Shown here: positions 29,361 to 37,374 of the stretch, piece by piece | Layout: each line of letters opens with the position of its first letter | Numbering within the stretch: position 1 is the first letter of the stretch | From: Cohnella mopanensis | Lineage (GTDB): Bacteria > Bacillota > Bacilli > Paenibacillales > Paenibacillaceae | DNA: 64,000 nt | Reading direction: 5' to 3' | NCBI RefSeq assembly: GCF_022352055.1 | Contig: NZ_JAKRWM010000002.1 | Coordinates: 434,001-498,000 of the forward strand | Translations under genes and position numbers: made by a program | Notes under the pieces: model-generated | Databases searched by the model: none | Told to the model about the DNA's origin: nothing | What the model saw: only the letters and a program-made list of their open reading frames with translations

Positions 29361-30170
29361 TTACATTCGTTCGAGTAACGTCTCCCTCAAGAACGCATAT
29401 TCTTTGCTCTTGCGTAACGACGCCGTACTTCCGCTCTCATCGAATAAAGGGTTCGCGATATCCGTTCCGATCGTTCCCGGAGCGCCTCGCATCACGATAA
29501 TTCGCGTGCCTTGGAACAAGGCTTCATCCACGTCGTGGGTAATGAAGAATACGGTGCGGCGGCGGGTATGCCAGATAGATTTAAGCAAGGTTTGCAGCGT
29601 TTCCCGGGTGACCGCGTCCAGTGCGCCAAATGGCTCATCCATCAATAGAATGCGGGGCTCCGATGCCAACGTTCGGGCTATCGCGGCCCGTTGCTTCATG
29701 CCTCCGGACAGCTGGTAGGGCAAATATTGAGCGTTAGGCGCTAATCCGACTTGAGCGATTATTTCCGAGGCAATATCCTGGCGTTGTCGTTTCGGGATTC
29801 GTTTCATTTTCAATCCGAACTCCACGTTGCTCTGCACGCTTAGCCAAGGAAACAAGTTCGCATGTTGGAAAACGACTCCTACTTCGGAGCTGGGAGACAC
29901 TTTGGATTGTCCAAGTACGTTGATGCTTCCAGCTGTTGGATGCTCGTATCCGGCTAGCAAGCGAAGCAGAGAGGTTTTGCCGCATCCGGACGAGCCTAGC
30001 ACGGCTACGAATTCATGCTCTCGAATAGCCAAGTCGACCTGCGCGAGAACTTGTTTCTTCCGCTTGCCCGATCCATAGGCCAATGCTAGATTACTAAGCG
30101 TGATAAGAGGCTCTCCCTCCGCGAAGGGAGAGCCGTCAGCCGGGCGGTTAGCCGGGAGGGTCAAAGCCAT
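29361..30170 (-). CDS. ssuB: Sulfonate ABC transporter ATP-binding protein
   Basis: 269-residue ATPase of a nitrate/sulfonate/taurine-type importer. Walker A GSSGCGKTS is at 59-67, the signature LSGGMKQRAAIARTL and Walker B LLMDEPFGALD follow, and the His switch is in FFITHDVDEAL. AGGAGGCGAACGCT precedes the ATG. Last gene of the ssuDCAB operon, 12 bases after ssuA. Confidence 0.93.
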   Translation of the reverse strand: MALTLPANRPADGSPFAEGEPLITLSNLALAYGSGKRKKQVLAQVDLAIREHEFVAVLGSSGCGKTSLLRLLAGYEHPTAGSINVLGQSKVSPSSEVGVVFQHANLFPWLSVQSNVEFGLKMKRIPKRQRQDIASEIIAQVGLAPNAQYLPYQLSGGMKQRAAIARTLASEPRILLMDEPFGALDAVTRETLQTLLKSIWHTRRRTVFFITHDVDEALFQGTRIIVMRGAPGTIGTDIANPLFDESGSTASLRKSKEYAFLRETLLERM

Positions 30171-30182
30171 AGCGTTCGCCTC

Positions 30183-31226
30183 CTATCGTTTCAATGCTTC
30201 TTGGCGGATTGCATTCTGGAAGCTTTCTAGTCCGGGAACGGACGGAATCTGTTTCTGATCGGCGAGAAATTGACCCGTTTGAAGCAGGACGTCGGCAAAG
30301 CCGCTTTCGGTTTTCTTGCTGCCCAAATATTTGGCATCGCTCTGTTCCTCGGAAGTGAGCCACACGAGCTGCTTCGTCTGGGCTAGGGCGTCGCTCTCAT
30401 CGGTGCTGAGCACGGGCGCTAAAGCTTTGGCTACTTCTTCCGGCTTGTCGCGATAGAGCTTCACGGCTTCATCGAGCACGGAAACATACTGCTTCACGAA
30501 TTCAGGATATTCATCTGCGAATGCCGTGCGGACAACGCCTACGTCGGCGGTAATAATGCCTTTGTCCGCAAGCTGCTCGGCAGTTATCAATACAGCGCCG
30601 TCATCGGCGATGAGCTTGGCGAGCGTTGGATTCCATACGAATGCCCCGTCGATGTCCTTGCGCTGCCAAGCGGCGAGTATGTCCTGCGGTTGGAGGTCGA
30701 GAATGGTCACCGATGCGGCATCTACGCCTTCCGATTTCAAAGCGGACAGCAAGCTGAAGTGGGAAGTAGAGCCGAAGGGTACAGCGACCTTCTTGCCGAC
30801 TAAATCTTTCACGCTCTTCACGTTAGAGTTATTGCGTACGGCTAACGATTCGGCTTCTCCGATAATGTCATGCAAGAAGTAAACTTGGTAAGGAAGCTTG
30901 TTAGCAATGCCGATCGCAACCGGTACCGAGCCGGCTAACCCAAGATCGATTCCGCCGGCGGCAATGGCCGTATTCACGTCGCGCCCGGAGTCGAATGCTT
31001 TCCAATTGATCTTCGTGTCCGGAAATTTTTTCTCAGCCAAACCCTGTGTCTTGACTAGCAATTCCGCGTTAGGAATGACTTGGTAACCGATAGTGACTTC
31101 CTTAGGCCCGTTTCCTTTGCCGTCCGAGTTACCAGATCCTCCGCATGCGGTTAATAGACTGGATAGAACAAGAATAAGAGCTAGTGTTGCAATAAAGCTT
31201 TTTCTCTTAAAAAGGGTAACGTTCAT
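30183..31226 (-). CDS. ssuA: Sulfonate ABC transporter substrate-binding lipoprotein
   Basis: 347 residues. Lipoprotein signal with lipobox LLTACGG (Cys near 28), then a type II periplasmic-binding fold with GYQVIPNAEL at the start of the mature part, as in SsuA and TauA. It binds aliphatic sulfonates outside the membrane. An in-frame ATG five codons upstream (31241) has no good ribosome binding site, while GAGGT precedes the ATG at 31226. Between ssuC and ssuB in the operon. Confidence 0.92.
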   Translation of the reverse strand: MNVTLFKRKSFIATLALILVLSSLLTACGGSGNSDGKGNGPKEVTIGYQVIPNAELLVKTQGLAEKKFPDTKINWKAFDSGRDVNTAIAAGGIDLGLAGSVPVAIGIANKLPYQVYFLHDIIGEAESLAVRNNSNVKSVKDLVGKKVAVPFGSTSHFSLLSALKSEGVDAASVTILDLQPQDILAAWQRKDIDGAFVWNPTLAKLIADDGAVLITAEQLADKGIITADVGVVRTAFADEYPEFVKQYVSVLDEAVKLYRDKPEEVAKALAPVLSTDESDALAQTKQLVWLTSEEQSDAKYLGSKKTESGFADVLLQTGQFLADQKQIPSVPGLESFQNAIRQEALKR

Positions 31227-31253
31227 CGTAAACGACCTCATCTCGATTTTGTA

Positions 31254-32021
31254 TTATTCTTTGCCTTTCCAAGGAACGCGGTTGTGTTCCAGCCATCTGA
31301 TCAACAGATCTATTAGGACGGCGATAAGTCCCATCAATATAATGCCTACGAAAATGATGTCGCTGCGAAGAAATTTACTTGCATCGAGTACCATCCAGCC
31401 CATCCCGGACACTGCGGCTACCATCTCGGCAGCGACTAACGTCGTATAGGTCATTCCGATCGAGGTGCGAATACCGGTAAAAAGATCCGGTAAGGTCGAG
31501 GGGAAGATGACATGGACGAAGACGTCCCAATCTTTGGCACCGAGAGAGCGAGCCCCGTTAATCCGGTCGCGCGGGACTTTCCCGACGCCTGAGACGACGG
31601 ATAAGTAGAGAGGAGCGAAAGCAGCAAGCGCCAGCAAGGCTACCTTCGAGGAATCGCCGATCCCGAGCCACAGAACGAGCAGCGTATAATACGCCAAAGG
31701 CGGGAGCGGGCGATAGAACTCGATGAAAGGATCGACGAATGCCCGTACCTTCGCGAAATAGCCGCTTAACAGCCCTAAAGGAATTGCGGTCAGCAACGCG
31801 ATGGCAAAGGCCAGAGCAAGACGTTTCAAGCTCTCGCCGATATGGGTCATCAAGGGGCTGCCCTTGTAACCGTCTCTCATGATTTCAAGAAAAGCGTTCC
31901 ACACCGCATGCGGAGTCGGAAGAAACAGAGGGCTGACAGAGCCGCTCTCGCTTACGATCCACCAAGTGCCGAAGGCAGCAACTACGGCTATGAACGAGAT
32001 TCCAAGATTACGGACGTTCAT
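31254..32021 (-). CDS. ssuC: Sulfonate ABC transporter permease
   Basis: 255 residues with six hydrophobic segments, and the EAA-type loop seen as NGARSLGAKDWDVFVHVIFPS near 152. This form is typical of SsuC/TauC permeases. GGAAGGA precedes the ATG, 7 bases after the ssuD stop. It forms the channel with ssuA and ssuB products. Confidence 0.93.
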   Translation of the reverse strand: MNVRNLGISFIAVVAAFGTWWIVSESGSVSPLFLPTPHAVWNAFLEIMRDGYKGSPLMTHIGESLKRLALAFAIALLTAIPLGLLSGYFAKVRAFVDPFIEFYRPLPPLAYYTLLVLWLGIGDSSKVALLALAAFAPLYLSVVSGVGKVPRDRINGARSLGAKDWDVFVHVIFPSTLPDLFTGIRTSIGMTYTTLVAAEMVAAVSGMGWMVLDASKFLRSDIIFVGIILMGLIAVLIDLLIRWLEHNRVPWKGKE

Positions 32022-32027
32022 CGGCGA

Positions 32028-33206
32028 TCATTCCTTCCGGTTAGAGGTAGGGAGGCGTTGGAAGCCATCAGCCGGTGAACCCGGAAAATGCTCATAAGCA
32101 ACGATTTCTCCTGCAGCCGGTTGCTGAGGACGGCTATGGATCGCAGGCTTTGACGAGTCTCTAGGTAATAAAGGGAACAAAAGCTCGGCAACCCGATGTG
32201 CTTCCTCTAAATGCGGATATCCGGAAAGAATGAAGGTCTCGATTCCTAGATCGGCGTATTCGCGTATCCTCTCCGCGACTTGTTCAGGGCTGCCGACCAG
32301 CGCCGTTCCCGCTCCCCCTCGAGCCAAACCTATTCCCGCCCAAAGATTGGGGCTAATTACGAGCTTGGATCGGTCGCCTCCATGCAAGTCAGCCATACGC
32401 CGTTGGCCGTGCGAATCCATCCTCGCGTATACTTTCTGCGCTTTGGCGATCGTATCGTCATCCAAGTAACGAATTAATTCGTTGGCGGCCTTCCATGCCT
32501 CTTCCTCCGTTTCTCGTACAATGACATGCAGCCGAATGCCGAAACGCAATTTTTTGCCGCTTGCTTCCGCCAGCTCCCGAACGGCATCGATTTTCTGCTT
32601 GACCTGCTCTGGAGGTTCGCCCCAGGTTAAATAGACATCGCAATGCTTGATGGCTACGTCGATTCCCGCAGGGGAAGAGCCCCCGAAAAATAATGGCGGG
32701 TGAGGATTCTGGACGGGGGGATAGAAAACTTTGGCACCCGTTACTTTCAGATGCTTGCCTTCGTGGTCAACGGATTGTCCGCTTAACGTATTCCGCCAAA
32801 TGTGCAGAAACTCATCCGTTACTTCGTAACGATCCCCATGCTCCAGATAGACCCCATCGCCTTCCAATTCTTCAGGGTCACCCCCCGTCACGACATTCAC
32901 GAGCAGCCTTCCTTCGGAAGCGCGATCGAAAGCCGAAGCCATTCTTGCAGCAAGCGTCGGAGACATTAGGCCCGGCCTGACCGCCACGAGAAATTTTAAC
33001 TTGCGGGTGAACGGGATGAGCGTCGACGCGACGACCCAAGCATCCTCGCAAGCTCTGCCCGTCGGCAGAAGCACCCCTTCGTAACCGAGCTCATCGGCCG
33101 CCGTTGCGATTTGCCTCAGATAGGCGGGCGTTATCGCCCTGGCACCGCGGTTAGTACCGATGTGGCGGCCGTCTCCGTATGTTGGAATAAACCAAAACAG
33201 TTCCAT
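32028..33206 (-). CDS. ssuD: FMNH2-dependent alkanesulfonate monooxygenase
   Basis: 392-residue flavin monooxygenase of the luciferase-like family that frees sulfite from alkanesulfonates, supplying sulfur during sulfate or cysteine shortage. The start [17 protein letters not shown] matches SsuD, and the His in VNVVTGG- and [12 protein letters not shown] segments are in place. The chosen ATG at 33204-33206 has AGAGG 8 bases upstream. The frame stays open 41 codons further, including an ATG at 33311 with a better ribosome binding site inside the leader; see the leader entry. No flavin reductase gene is near. Confidence 0.93.
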   Translation of the reverse strand: MELFWFIPTYGDGRHIGTNRGARAITPAYLRQIATAADELGYEGVLLPTGRACEDAWVVASTLIPFTRKLKFLVAVRPGLMSPTLAARMASAFDRASEGRLLVNVVTGGDPEELEGDGVYLEHGDRYEVTDEFLHIWRNTLSGQSVDHEGKHLKVTGAKVFYPPVQNPHPPLFFGGSSPAGIDVAIKHCDVYLTWGEPPEQVKQKIDAVRELAEASGKKLRFGIRLHVIVRETEEEAWKAANELIRYLDDDTIAKAQKVYARMDSHGQRRMADLHGGDRSKLVISPNLWAGIGLARGGAGTALVGSPEQVAERIREYADLGIETFILSGYPHLEEAHRVAELLFPLLPRDSSKPAIHSRPQQPAAGEIVAYEHFPGSPADGFQRLPTSNRKE

Positions 33207-33250
33207 GAGGTTTTCCTCTCTTTTCCATATAATGAGCAGCCAGTCTGCAG

Positions 33251-33325
33251 AAAAAAAAGATTCACCCATAAGCAGCCTAAAGAGGCGGCTTTCGGATGAA
33301 TCTCCAGTCATCTGGTAGACTCCTT
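33251..33325 (-). promoter_or_regulatory. Attenuator-like leader of the ssu operon
   Basis: On the minus strand, AAGGAG (33325-33320) is followed after 8 bases by ATG (33311). These sit in a hairpin pairing gagtct (33322-33317) with agattc (33303-33298) and CCAG with CTGG, the ATG being in the loop. The 3' arm also belongs to a terminator: gattcatcc (33302-33294) pairs with gggtgaatc (33267-33259), then eight T. The two structures exclude each other. The reading frame from this ATG passes through the terminator and joins ssuD in frame. Confidence 0.75.
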
Positions 33326-33341
33326 GCAACTTATGTAAAAA

Positions 33342-33370
33342 ATGTTATCAGCAAATTCCGACTATGTCAA
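33342..33370 (-). promoter_or_regulatory. Promoter of the ssu operon
   Basis: TTGACA (33370-33365, minus strand) and TAACAT (33347-33342) are 17 bases apart. The -35 sits inside an inverted repeat (caaattccga / tcggaatttg) that could be a regulator site. Transcription would begin about 10 bases before the leader Shine-Dalgarno. Confidence 0.75.
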
Positions 33371-33472
33371 TCGGAATTTGTTAATAAAATAAAACTGACA
33401 GAATGTACAACCATCTAGGCATAGGATATAAGCGGATAGGTTTGTTGACACAGACCAAGGAGGTAAAATCGC

Positions 33473-33706
33473 ATGTATGATGCCCAATGGCGAGACTATA
33501 AGCCGTATGTTGGCCCTCATGATCCCTGTCCGCCGATTCGCGTGAAGTGGTTTATTGTTCCACCCAACCAATTCATTAATTTTCAGCCGATGAACTTACC
33601 GCAATTTCCTCTGGACGAAGCCTTAAGGCGGGGGACTTTATGGCCTGCGCTCTATAGCCCGTATCCGTCTAGACGAGCAGTAAAAGGAGGCAAAGCAAAT
33701 GGTTGA
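33473..33706 (+). CDS. cotJA: Spore coat-associated protein CotJA
   Basis: 77 residues, Pro/Tyr/Trp-rich, with KPYVGPHDPCPPI and the LPQFPLDEALRRGTLWPALY stretch, which is the CotJA signature. First of three overlapping cotJ genes made in the mother cell during sporulation. AAGGAGGT precedes the ATG. A TGTACAAC at about 33396-33403 might belong to a SigE promoter, but the match is weak. Confidence 0.93.
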   Translation: MYDAQWRDYKPYVGPHDPCPPIRVKWFIVPPNQFINFQPMNLPQFPLDEALRRGTLWPALYSPYPSRRAVKGGKANG

Positions 33707-34061
33707 CCGGTTCGATCGGGATGAACGAAGCGGGCGATTCGATCGTAATGAACGGAATGATCGCAACGAACGTGACGATCGCATCAAGAAACCGGAGCAG
33801 AGCTTGCGCGGAGATGAAGATTATTGCAACGACCTTCTGGAGCTTCAAACGGTGGATTTTGCGCTAGTCGAGCTGACTTTGTATTTGGATACCCATCCGA
33901 CGGATATGCAAGCCGTGCAGCAATTCAACCAGTTGGCCCAAAAGAGGCAACAAATCGCTAACGAGTTCGAGATGAAATTCGGCCCCTTACTGCAGTTCGG
34001 ACATAGCTTTAGCCGGTTTCCTTGGCAATGGATCGAAAGCCCGTGGCCTTGGCAAGTTTGA
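33699..34061 (+). CDS. cotJB: Spore coat protein CotJB with repetitive N-terminal extension
   Basis: 120 residues. From about residue 40 it matches CotJB (DLLELQTVDFALVELTLYLD, then a Trp-rich tail WQWIESPWPW). The first ~35 residues are an Arg/Asp/Asn/Glu-only tract with the repeat RFDRNER, absent from the usual ~87-residue CotJB. The ATG overlaps cotJA by 8 bp and has AAAAGGAGGC. Known CotJB is required for CotJC assembly in the coat. Confidence 0.93.
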   Translation: MVDRFDRDERSGRFDRNERNDRNERDDRIKKPEQSLRGDEDYCNDLLELQTVDFALVELTLYLDTHPTDMQAVQQFNQLAQKRQQIANEFEMKFGPLLQFGHSFSRFPWQWIESPWPWQV

Positions 34062-34077
34062 GAAAGGGGGAGACGAT

Positions 34078-34647
34078 TTGTGGATCTATGAGAAAAAGCT
34101 GCAGTATCCCGTTCGAGTGAGTAAATGCGATCCAAGGATGGCCAGGTATTTGGTCGAGCAATACGGCGGTGCGGATGGCGAGCTATCGGCGGCTTTGCGC
34201 TATTTGAATCAACGCTACACCATTCCGGATAAAGTAATCGGTTTGCTAACGGATATTGGAACCGAAGAATTTGCACATTTGGAAATGATTGCCACAATGA
34301 TCTATAAGCTTACGAAAGACGCCACCCCAGAACAATTGGAAGCGGCCGGTCTAGGCGCAAATTTCGTCAATCATGATGGGGCGATGTTCTATAACAATGC
34401 CGCGGGCGTACCATGGACTGCCGCTTACATAGGGACGAAAGGAGACCCTATCGCGGACCTTTACGAAGACATCGCGGCTGAAGAGAAAGCGAGAGCGACA
34501 TATCAATGGCTGATCGATTTCACGGATGATGTCGATATTCAGGATAGCTTGAAGTTTCTCCGCGAGCGGGAGATCGTACATTCCTTGAGGTTCAAGGAAG
34601 CGGTGGAAATTCTTAAGATGGATAGGGAACAAAAGAAGGTATACTGA
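34078..34647 (+). CDS. cotJC: Spore coat protein CotJC, manganese catalase family
   Basis: 189 residues, full length. The TTG start gives MWIYEKKLQYPVRV, identical in form to CotJC, behind AAAGGGGGAG. Family metal ligands are seen in a Glu-rich four-helix bundle: GTEEFAHLEM near 61 and EDIAAEEKARATY near 128, with HSLRFKEA at the end. It would be a di-manganese catalase-like enzyme in the spore coat. Confidence 0.95.
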   Translation: MWIYEKKLQYPVRVSKCDPRMARYLVEQYGGADGELSAALRYLNQRYTIPDKVIGLLTDIGTEEFAHLEMIATMIYKLTKDATPEQLEAAGLGANFVNHDGAMFYNNAAGVPWTAAYIGTKGDPIADLYEDIAAEEKARATYQWLIDFTDDVDIQDSLKFLREREIVHSLRFKEAVEILKMDREQKKVY

Positions 34648-34677
34648 GTTCAGCAAAGGAAAACTGTATCTTATAGC

Positions 34678-34723
34678 GAAACGGGAAGGGGTCGCAGGAT
34701 GACCGGCTCTTTCCCGGTTTTGT
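34678..34723 (+). terminator. Probable terminator after cotJC
   Basis: acgggaa (34681-34687) pairs with ttcccg (34711-34716), plus an inner GGTC/GACC stem, followed by GTTTTGTT. The stem has one bulge. Confidence 0.55.
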
Positions 34724-34863
34724 TATGTTCATATAAGCGGAGTCGGCATCGCATAAGGAAAATATTGTACATCCTGGTGAATGAATTCGGCTATCCACAA
34801 GGAAATTGTAGATTCATGTCGAACTTTATACCTATACAAACAAGATCACTGGGAGATTCAAAG

Positions 34864-36456
34864 ATGCGTACAAGAAAAGGCTTTAGAATCAAATCGATCG
34901 TAAATGCGCTAATTCTGCTTACGGTGCTGGCTACGTTGGTCATCAGCGCTTTCATTGCGTATGGCAGCGAGAAACAATCGCTAACCCGAATGACCTTTCA
35001 ACTCAATAAAGTATATACCGATAAAATCTCGGAAACCGTGAACAACTTGTTTCGGAATATGATGCAAAGTCTCGACGTAACGGGCGAATACCTCGCTTCG
35101 GATCTTAAGAGATCCGATTTGCACGAGCAACTCTTGCTCTTCCAGCGAAGCCAGGCGTCTTTTAATTCCGTGTTCATCATTGATAACCAGGGGAGGCTTG
35201 TGGAGGGTTCGAACATTAATTCGGGCGATATCGGGAAATTGATTACCACTGAAGGCACGAAACAAGCGCTCTCGGAGAAACGTCCGCTAGTCTCGGAACC
35301 CTATATCAGTGCGACGACGAATAAGCTGATCGTCATGGTAAGCCATCCACTCACGAATTCCAAAGGCCAATACGTTGGCTTTATCGGCGGTTCGATCCGG
35401 CTACATGAAACGAACATCTTCCAGACTTTACTCGGAAGCGCCCTAGACCAGTCGAATGGCTCGTATGCTTATGTCGTCAGTTCATCCGGTAATCTATTGT
35501 ACCACCCGGACGACAGCCGAATAGGCGAGAAGGTCGTCGGGAACGAGGTTATCGACGATATTATGGCAGGGAATAGCGGTTCGAAGAGAGTGGTGAATTC
35601 GAAAGGGTTAGACTTACTCGCTAGCTACTCGTACATTCAGGAAACAGGATGGGGAATCGTGGCCCAGACTCCGACTGAAGTCGTGTTATCGTCTTCCCGT
35701 ATGCTCGTAATGAAAATGGTCCTCTATATTTTGCCTGCATTAATGGTGTTCATGGTGTTGATCTACTGGGTCATCGGGAAGATTTCAGATCCTTTGTCTA
35801 AATTGTCGGAGTTCGCGTCGAAATTGTCTCCGAATCAAAGCGAAGGGGACGAGCTTCCGCGAATCCATTCTTTGAACTATGAGGCTAACGAGCTCCATAA
35901 AGCATTCGGACGAGCGGTCCGCCATTTCCGGTATCAATTCGACAGCTTATCGCTGGAAGCGCAAACCGATCCGCTTACAGGATTGTTTAATAGGCGGACG
36001 TTGGACCGTTTCGTTAAAAGCTGGATGCATCAGGAAATCGCGTTCTCCTTAATGGTCATGGATTTGGATAACTTCAAGCAAGTAAACGATACTTACGGCC
36101 ATGATAAAGGCGATGAGGTTCTCCGATATTTAGCGAGTTCCCTCCCTAGACTACTTGGAAATAATGCGATCTGTTGCCGATTCGGCGGAGAAGAGTTCGT
36201 CGTCTTGATTCCGAACGAACAATTCGATGACGCCGAGCTGGCCGCCGAACGGATACGTAAATATATGGCGGAAACAAACAGCCCTACTGGAAAACCGGTA
36301 ACGATATCGATTGGCGTGACGCATTTTCCAGGGTTCGCTACAGATGCCGAACAGTTATTCCGGCTAGCGGACGGGGCGTTGTACAGGGCGAAGCGATTAG
36401 GGCGGAACCGGGTAGAAACCGCGAGCGAAGAGGAGTACGGGGATAAAACGAGCTAG
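34864..36456 (+). CDS. Membrane diguanylate cyclase with extracellular Cache domain
   Basis: 530 residues. One membrane segment near 13-37, a dCache-like sensor region outside (about 40-280), a second membrane segment near 285-305, a short HAMP-like linker and a C-terminal GGDEF domain. The catalytic loop is GGEEF at 441-445, and the DPLTGLFNRRTL start of the domain is intact, so cyclic di-GMP synthesis is likely. The product-inhibition RxxD five residues before GGEEF is replaced by GNNA. An ORF extension of 55 codons upstream lacks support; the chosen ATG follows GGGAG. Its opponents, two HD-GYP proteins, are within 18 kb. Confidence 0.9.
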   Translation: MRTRKGFRIKSIVNALILLTVLATLVISAFIAYGSEKQSLTRMTFQLNKVYTDKISETVNNLFRNMMQSLDVTGEYLASDLKRSDLHEQLLLFQRSQASFNSVFIIDNQGRLVEGSNINSGDIGKLITTEGTKQALSEKRPLVSEPYISATTNKLIVMVSHPLTNSKGQYVGFIGGSIRLHETNIFQTLLGSALDQSNGSYAYVVSSSGNLLYHPDDSRIGEKVVGNEVIDDIMAGNSGSKRVVNSKGLDLLASYSYIQETGWGIVAQTPTEVVLSSSRMLVMKMVLYILPALMVFMVLIYWVIGKISDPLSKLSEFASKLSPNQSEGDELPRIHSLNYEANELHKAFGRAVRHFRYQFDSLSLEAQTDPLTGLFNRRTLDRFVKSWMHQEIAFSLMVMDLDNFKQVNDTYGHDKGDEVLRYLASSLPRLLGNNAICCRFGGEEFVVLIPNEQFDDAELAAERIRKYMAETNSPTGKPVTISIGVTHFPGFATDAEQLFRLADGALYRAKRLGRNRVETASEEEYGDKTS

Positions 36457-36572
36457 ATTCAGAGGATTCTTTTTCAGTCGCGGTGTTTGCCTGTTTTTGT
36501 CCCCATGTTACAAGCCCCTACATAAACTGAACTCGGATATGATCCGTAAACTGAGTTCAGGGAGTGTGTAAG

Positions 36573-37316
36573 GTGCCTCAGCACATTGGAAGCAAATGGA
36601 AGAAAACAACCGCGCTGATGAACAGTAAACCGCTAAGGCGGATGATTCCAACAACGGCGAAATTCAGCGTACTTCAACTTAAGAGGATGCTGGAGCAATT
36701 CGGTATGGTTTATGTAAAACCGGACGTCGGGAGTCATGGTAACGGTGTGACGAGGGTTGAATATTCGAAGGGGCATTACAGCTTTCAGATTGGCAAACGA
36801 ATCCATGCATTTCGCTCCTATGATCTCATGGTCGCGGCGCTTCGCAAGCAAATCAAAGGGAAACGCTATTTGGTTCAAAAAGGCATTCATTTGCTCAAGC
36901 ATCATGGACGAAGATTCGATATACGGATTATGGCGCAAATAAACCTCCGTAAACAATGGGAAACGACAGGAATGATCGGCAGGGTGGCCGCTCCGCGAAA
37001 AATCATTACCAATTTTCACGGAGGAGGCACTCTGACGCCCGTGAATCTCTTATTAAGCTATCGGCTAAGCCGCAGCGATTATTATCGGAAAATTCGCGAG
37101 TTCGAGAAAATGGGCGTTCAGGCTGGACGGACCATACGCAAGCGTTTTCCCGGAGTCTGCGAAATCGGCTTGGATATCGGAATGGACAGCACCTATACAC
37201 CATGGATCATCGAGGTGAATACTGCGCCCGATCCTTATATCTTTCGCAAGCTAAGGGATCCAGCGATCTTTCGGAAAATTAGGCGTTACGCTAAAGCTTA
37301 CGCCCGTTCACGGTAA
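36573..37316 (+). CDS. Short YheC/YheD-family ATP-grasp protein
   Basis: 247 residues, corresponding only to the ATP-grasp part of the YheC/YheD family. It contains YVKPDVGSHGNGV near 46, YLVQKGI near 96, FDIRIMAQ near 112, the FHGGGTLTPVN turn near 147 and the metal-binding end WIIEVNTAPD near 216. The N-terminal alpha/beta domain found in the five minus-strand relatives is missing, so this is a reduced form rather than a broken one: the start is clean (GTG at 36573, GGGAG 8 bases before). The family is named for endospore coat association; its reaction is not established. Confidence 0.88.
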   Translation: MPQHIGSKWKKTTALMNSKPLRRMIPTTAKFSVLQLKRMLEQFGMVYVKPDVGSHGNGVTRVEYSKGHYSFQIGKRIHAFRSYDLMVAALRKQIKGKRYLVQKGIHLLKHHGRRFDIRIMAQINLRKQWETTGMIGRVAAPRKIITNFHGGGTLTPVNLLLSYRLSRSDYYRKIREFEKMGVQAGRTIRKRFPGVCEIGLDIGMDSTYTPWIIEVNTAPDPYIFRKLRDPAIFRKIRRYAKAYARSR

Positions 37317-37334
37317 TCAAGGAGAAACAGGAAG

Positions 37335-37368
37335 GCCCGGAGCTCTCGATGGCAGAGCTCCGGGCTTT
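37335..37368 (+). terminator. Rho-independent terminator after the short ATP-grasp gene
   Basis: Perfect 12-bp stem gcccggagctct / agagctccgggc with a 7-base loop, then TTTCTT. It lies between convergent genes. Confidence 0.9.
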
Positions 37369-37374
37369 CTTACG

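Noticed and set aside
29361..33206. Nitrate or taurine transport instead of sulfonate
   Set aside because: The monooxygenase is clearly of the SsuD type and no nitrate or taurine dioxygenase gene is present; the transporter alone would not decide it.
33207..33341. SAM (S-box) riboswitch or T-box before ssuD
   Set aside because: The leader is too short and lacks the four-way core of S-box and the AGGGTGG box of T-box elements; only simple competing hairpins are seen.
34699..34863. 55-codon N-terminal extension of the diguanylate cyclase
   Set aside because: It begins inside the cotJC terminator and has no ribosome binding site, while the ATG at 34864 follows GGGAG and precedes the membrane segment.
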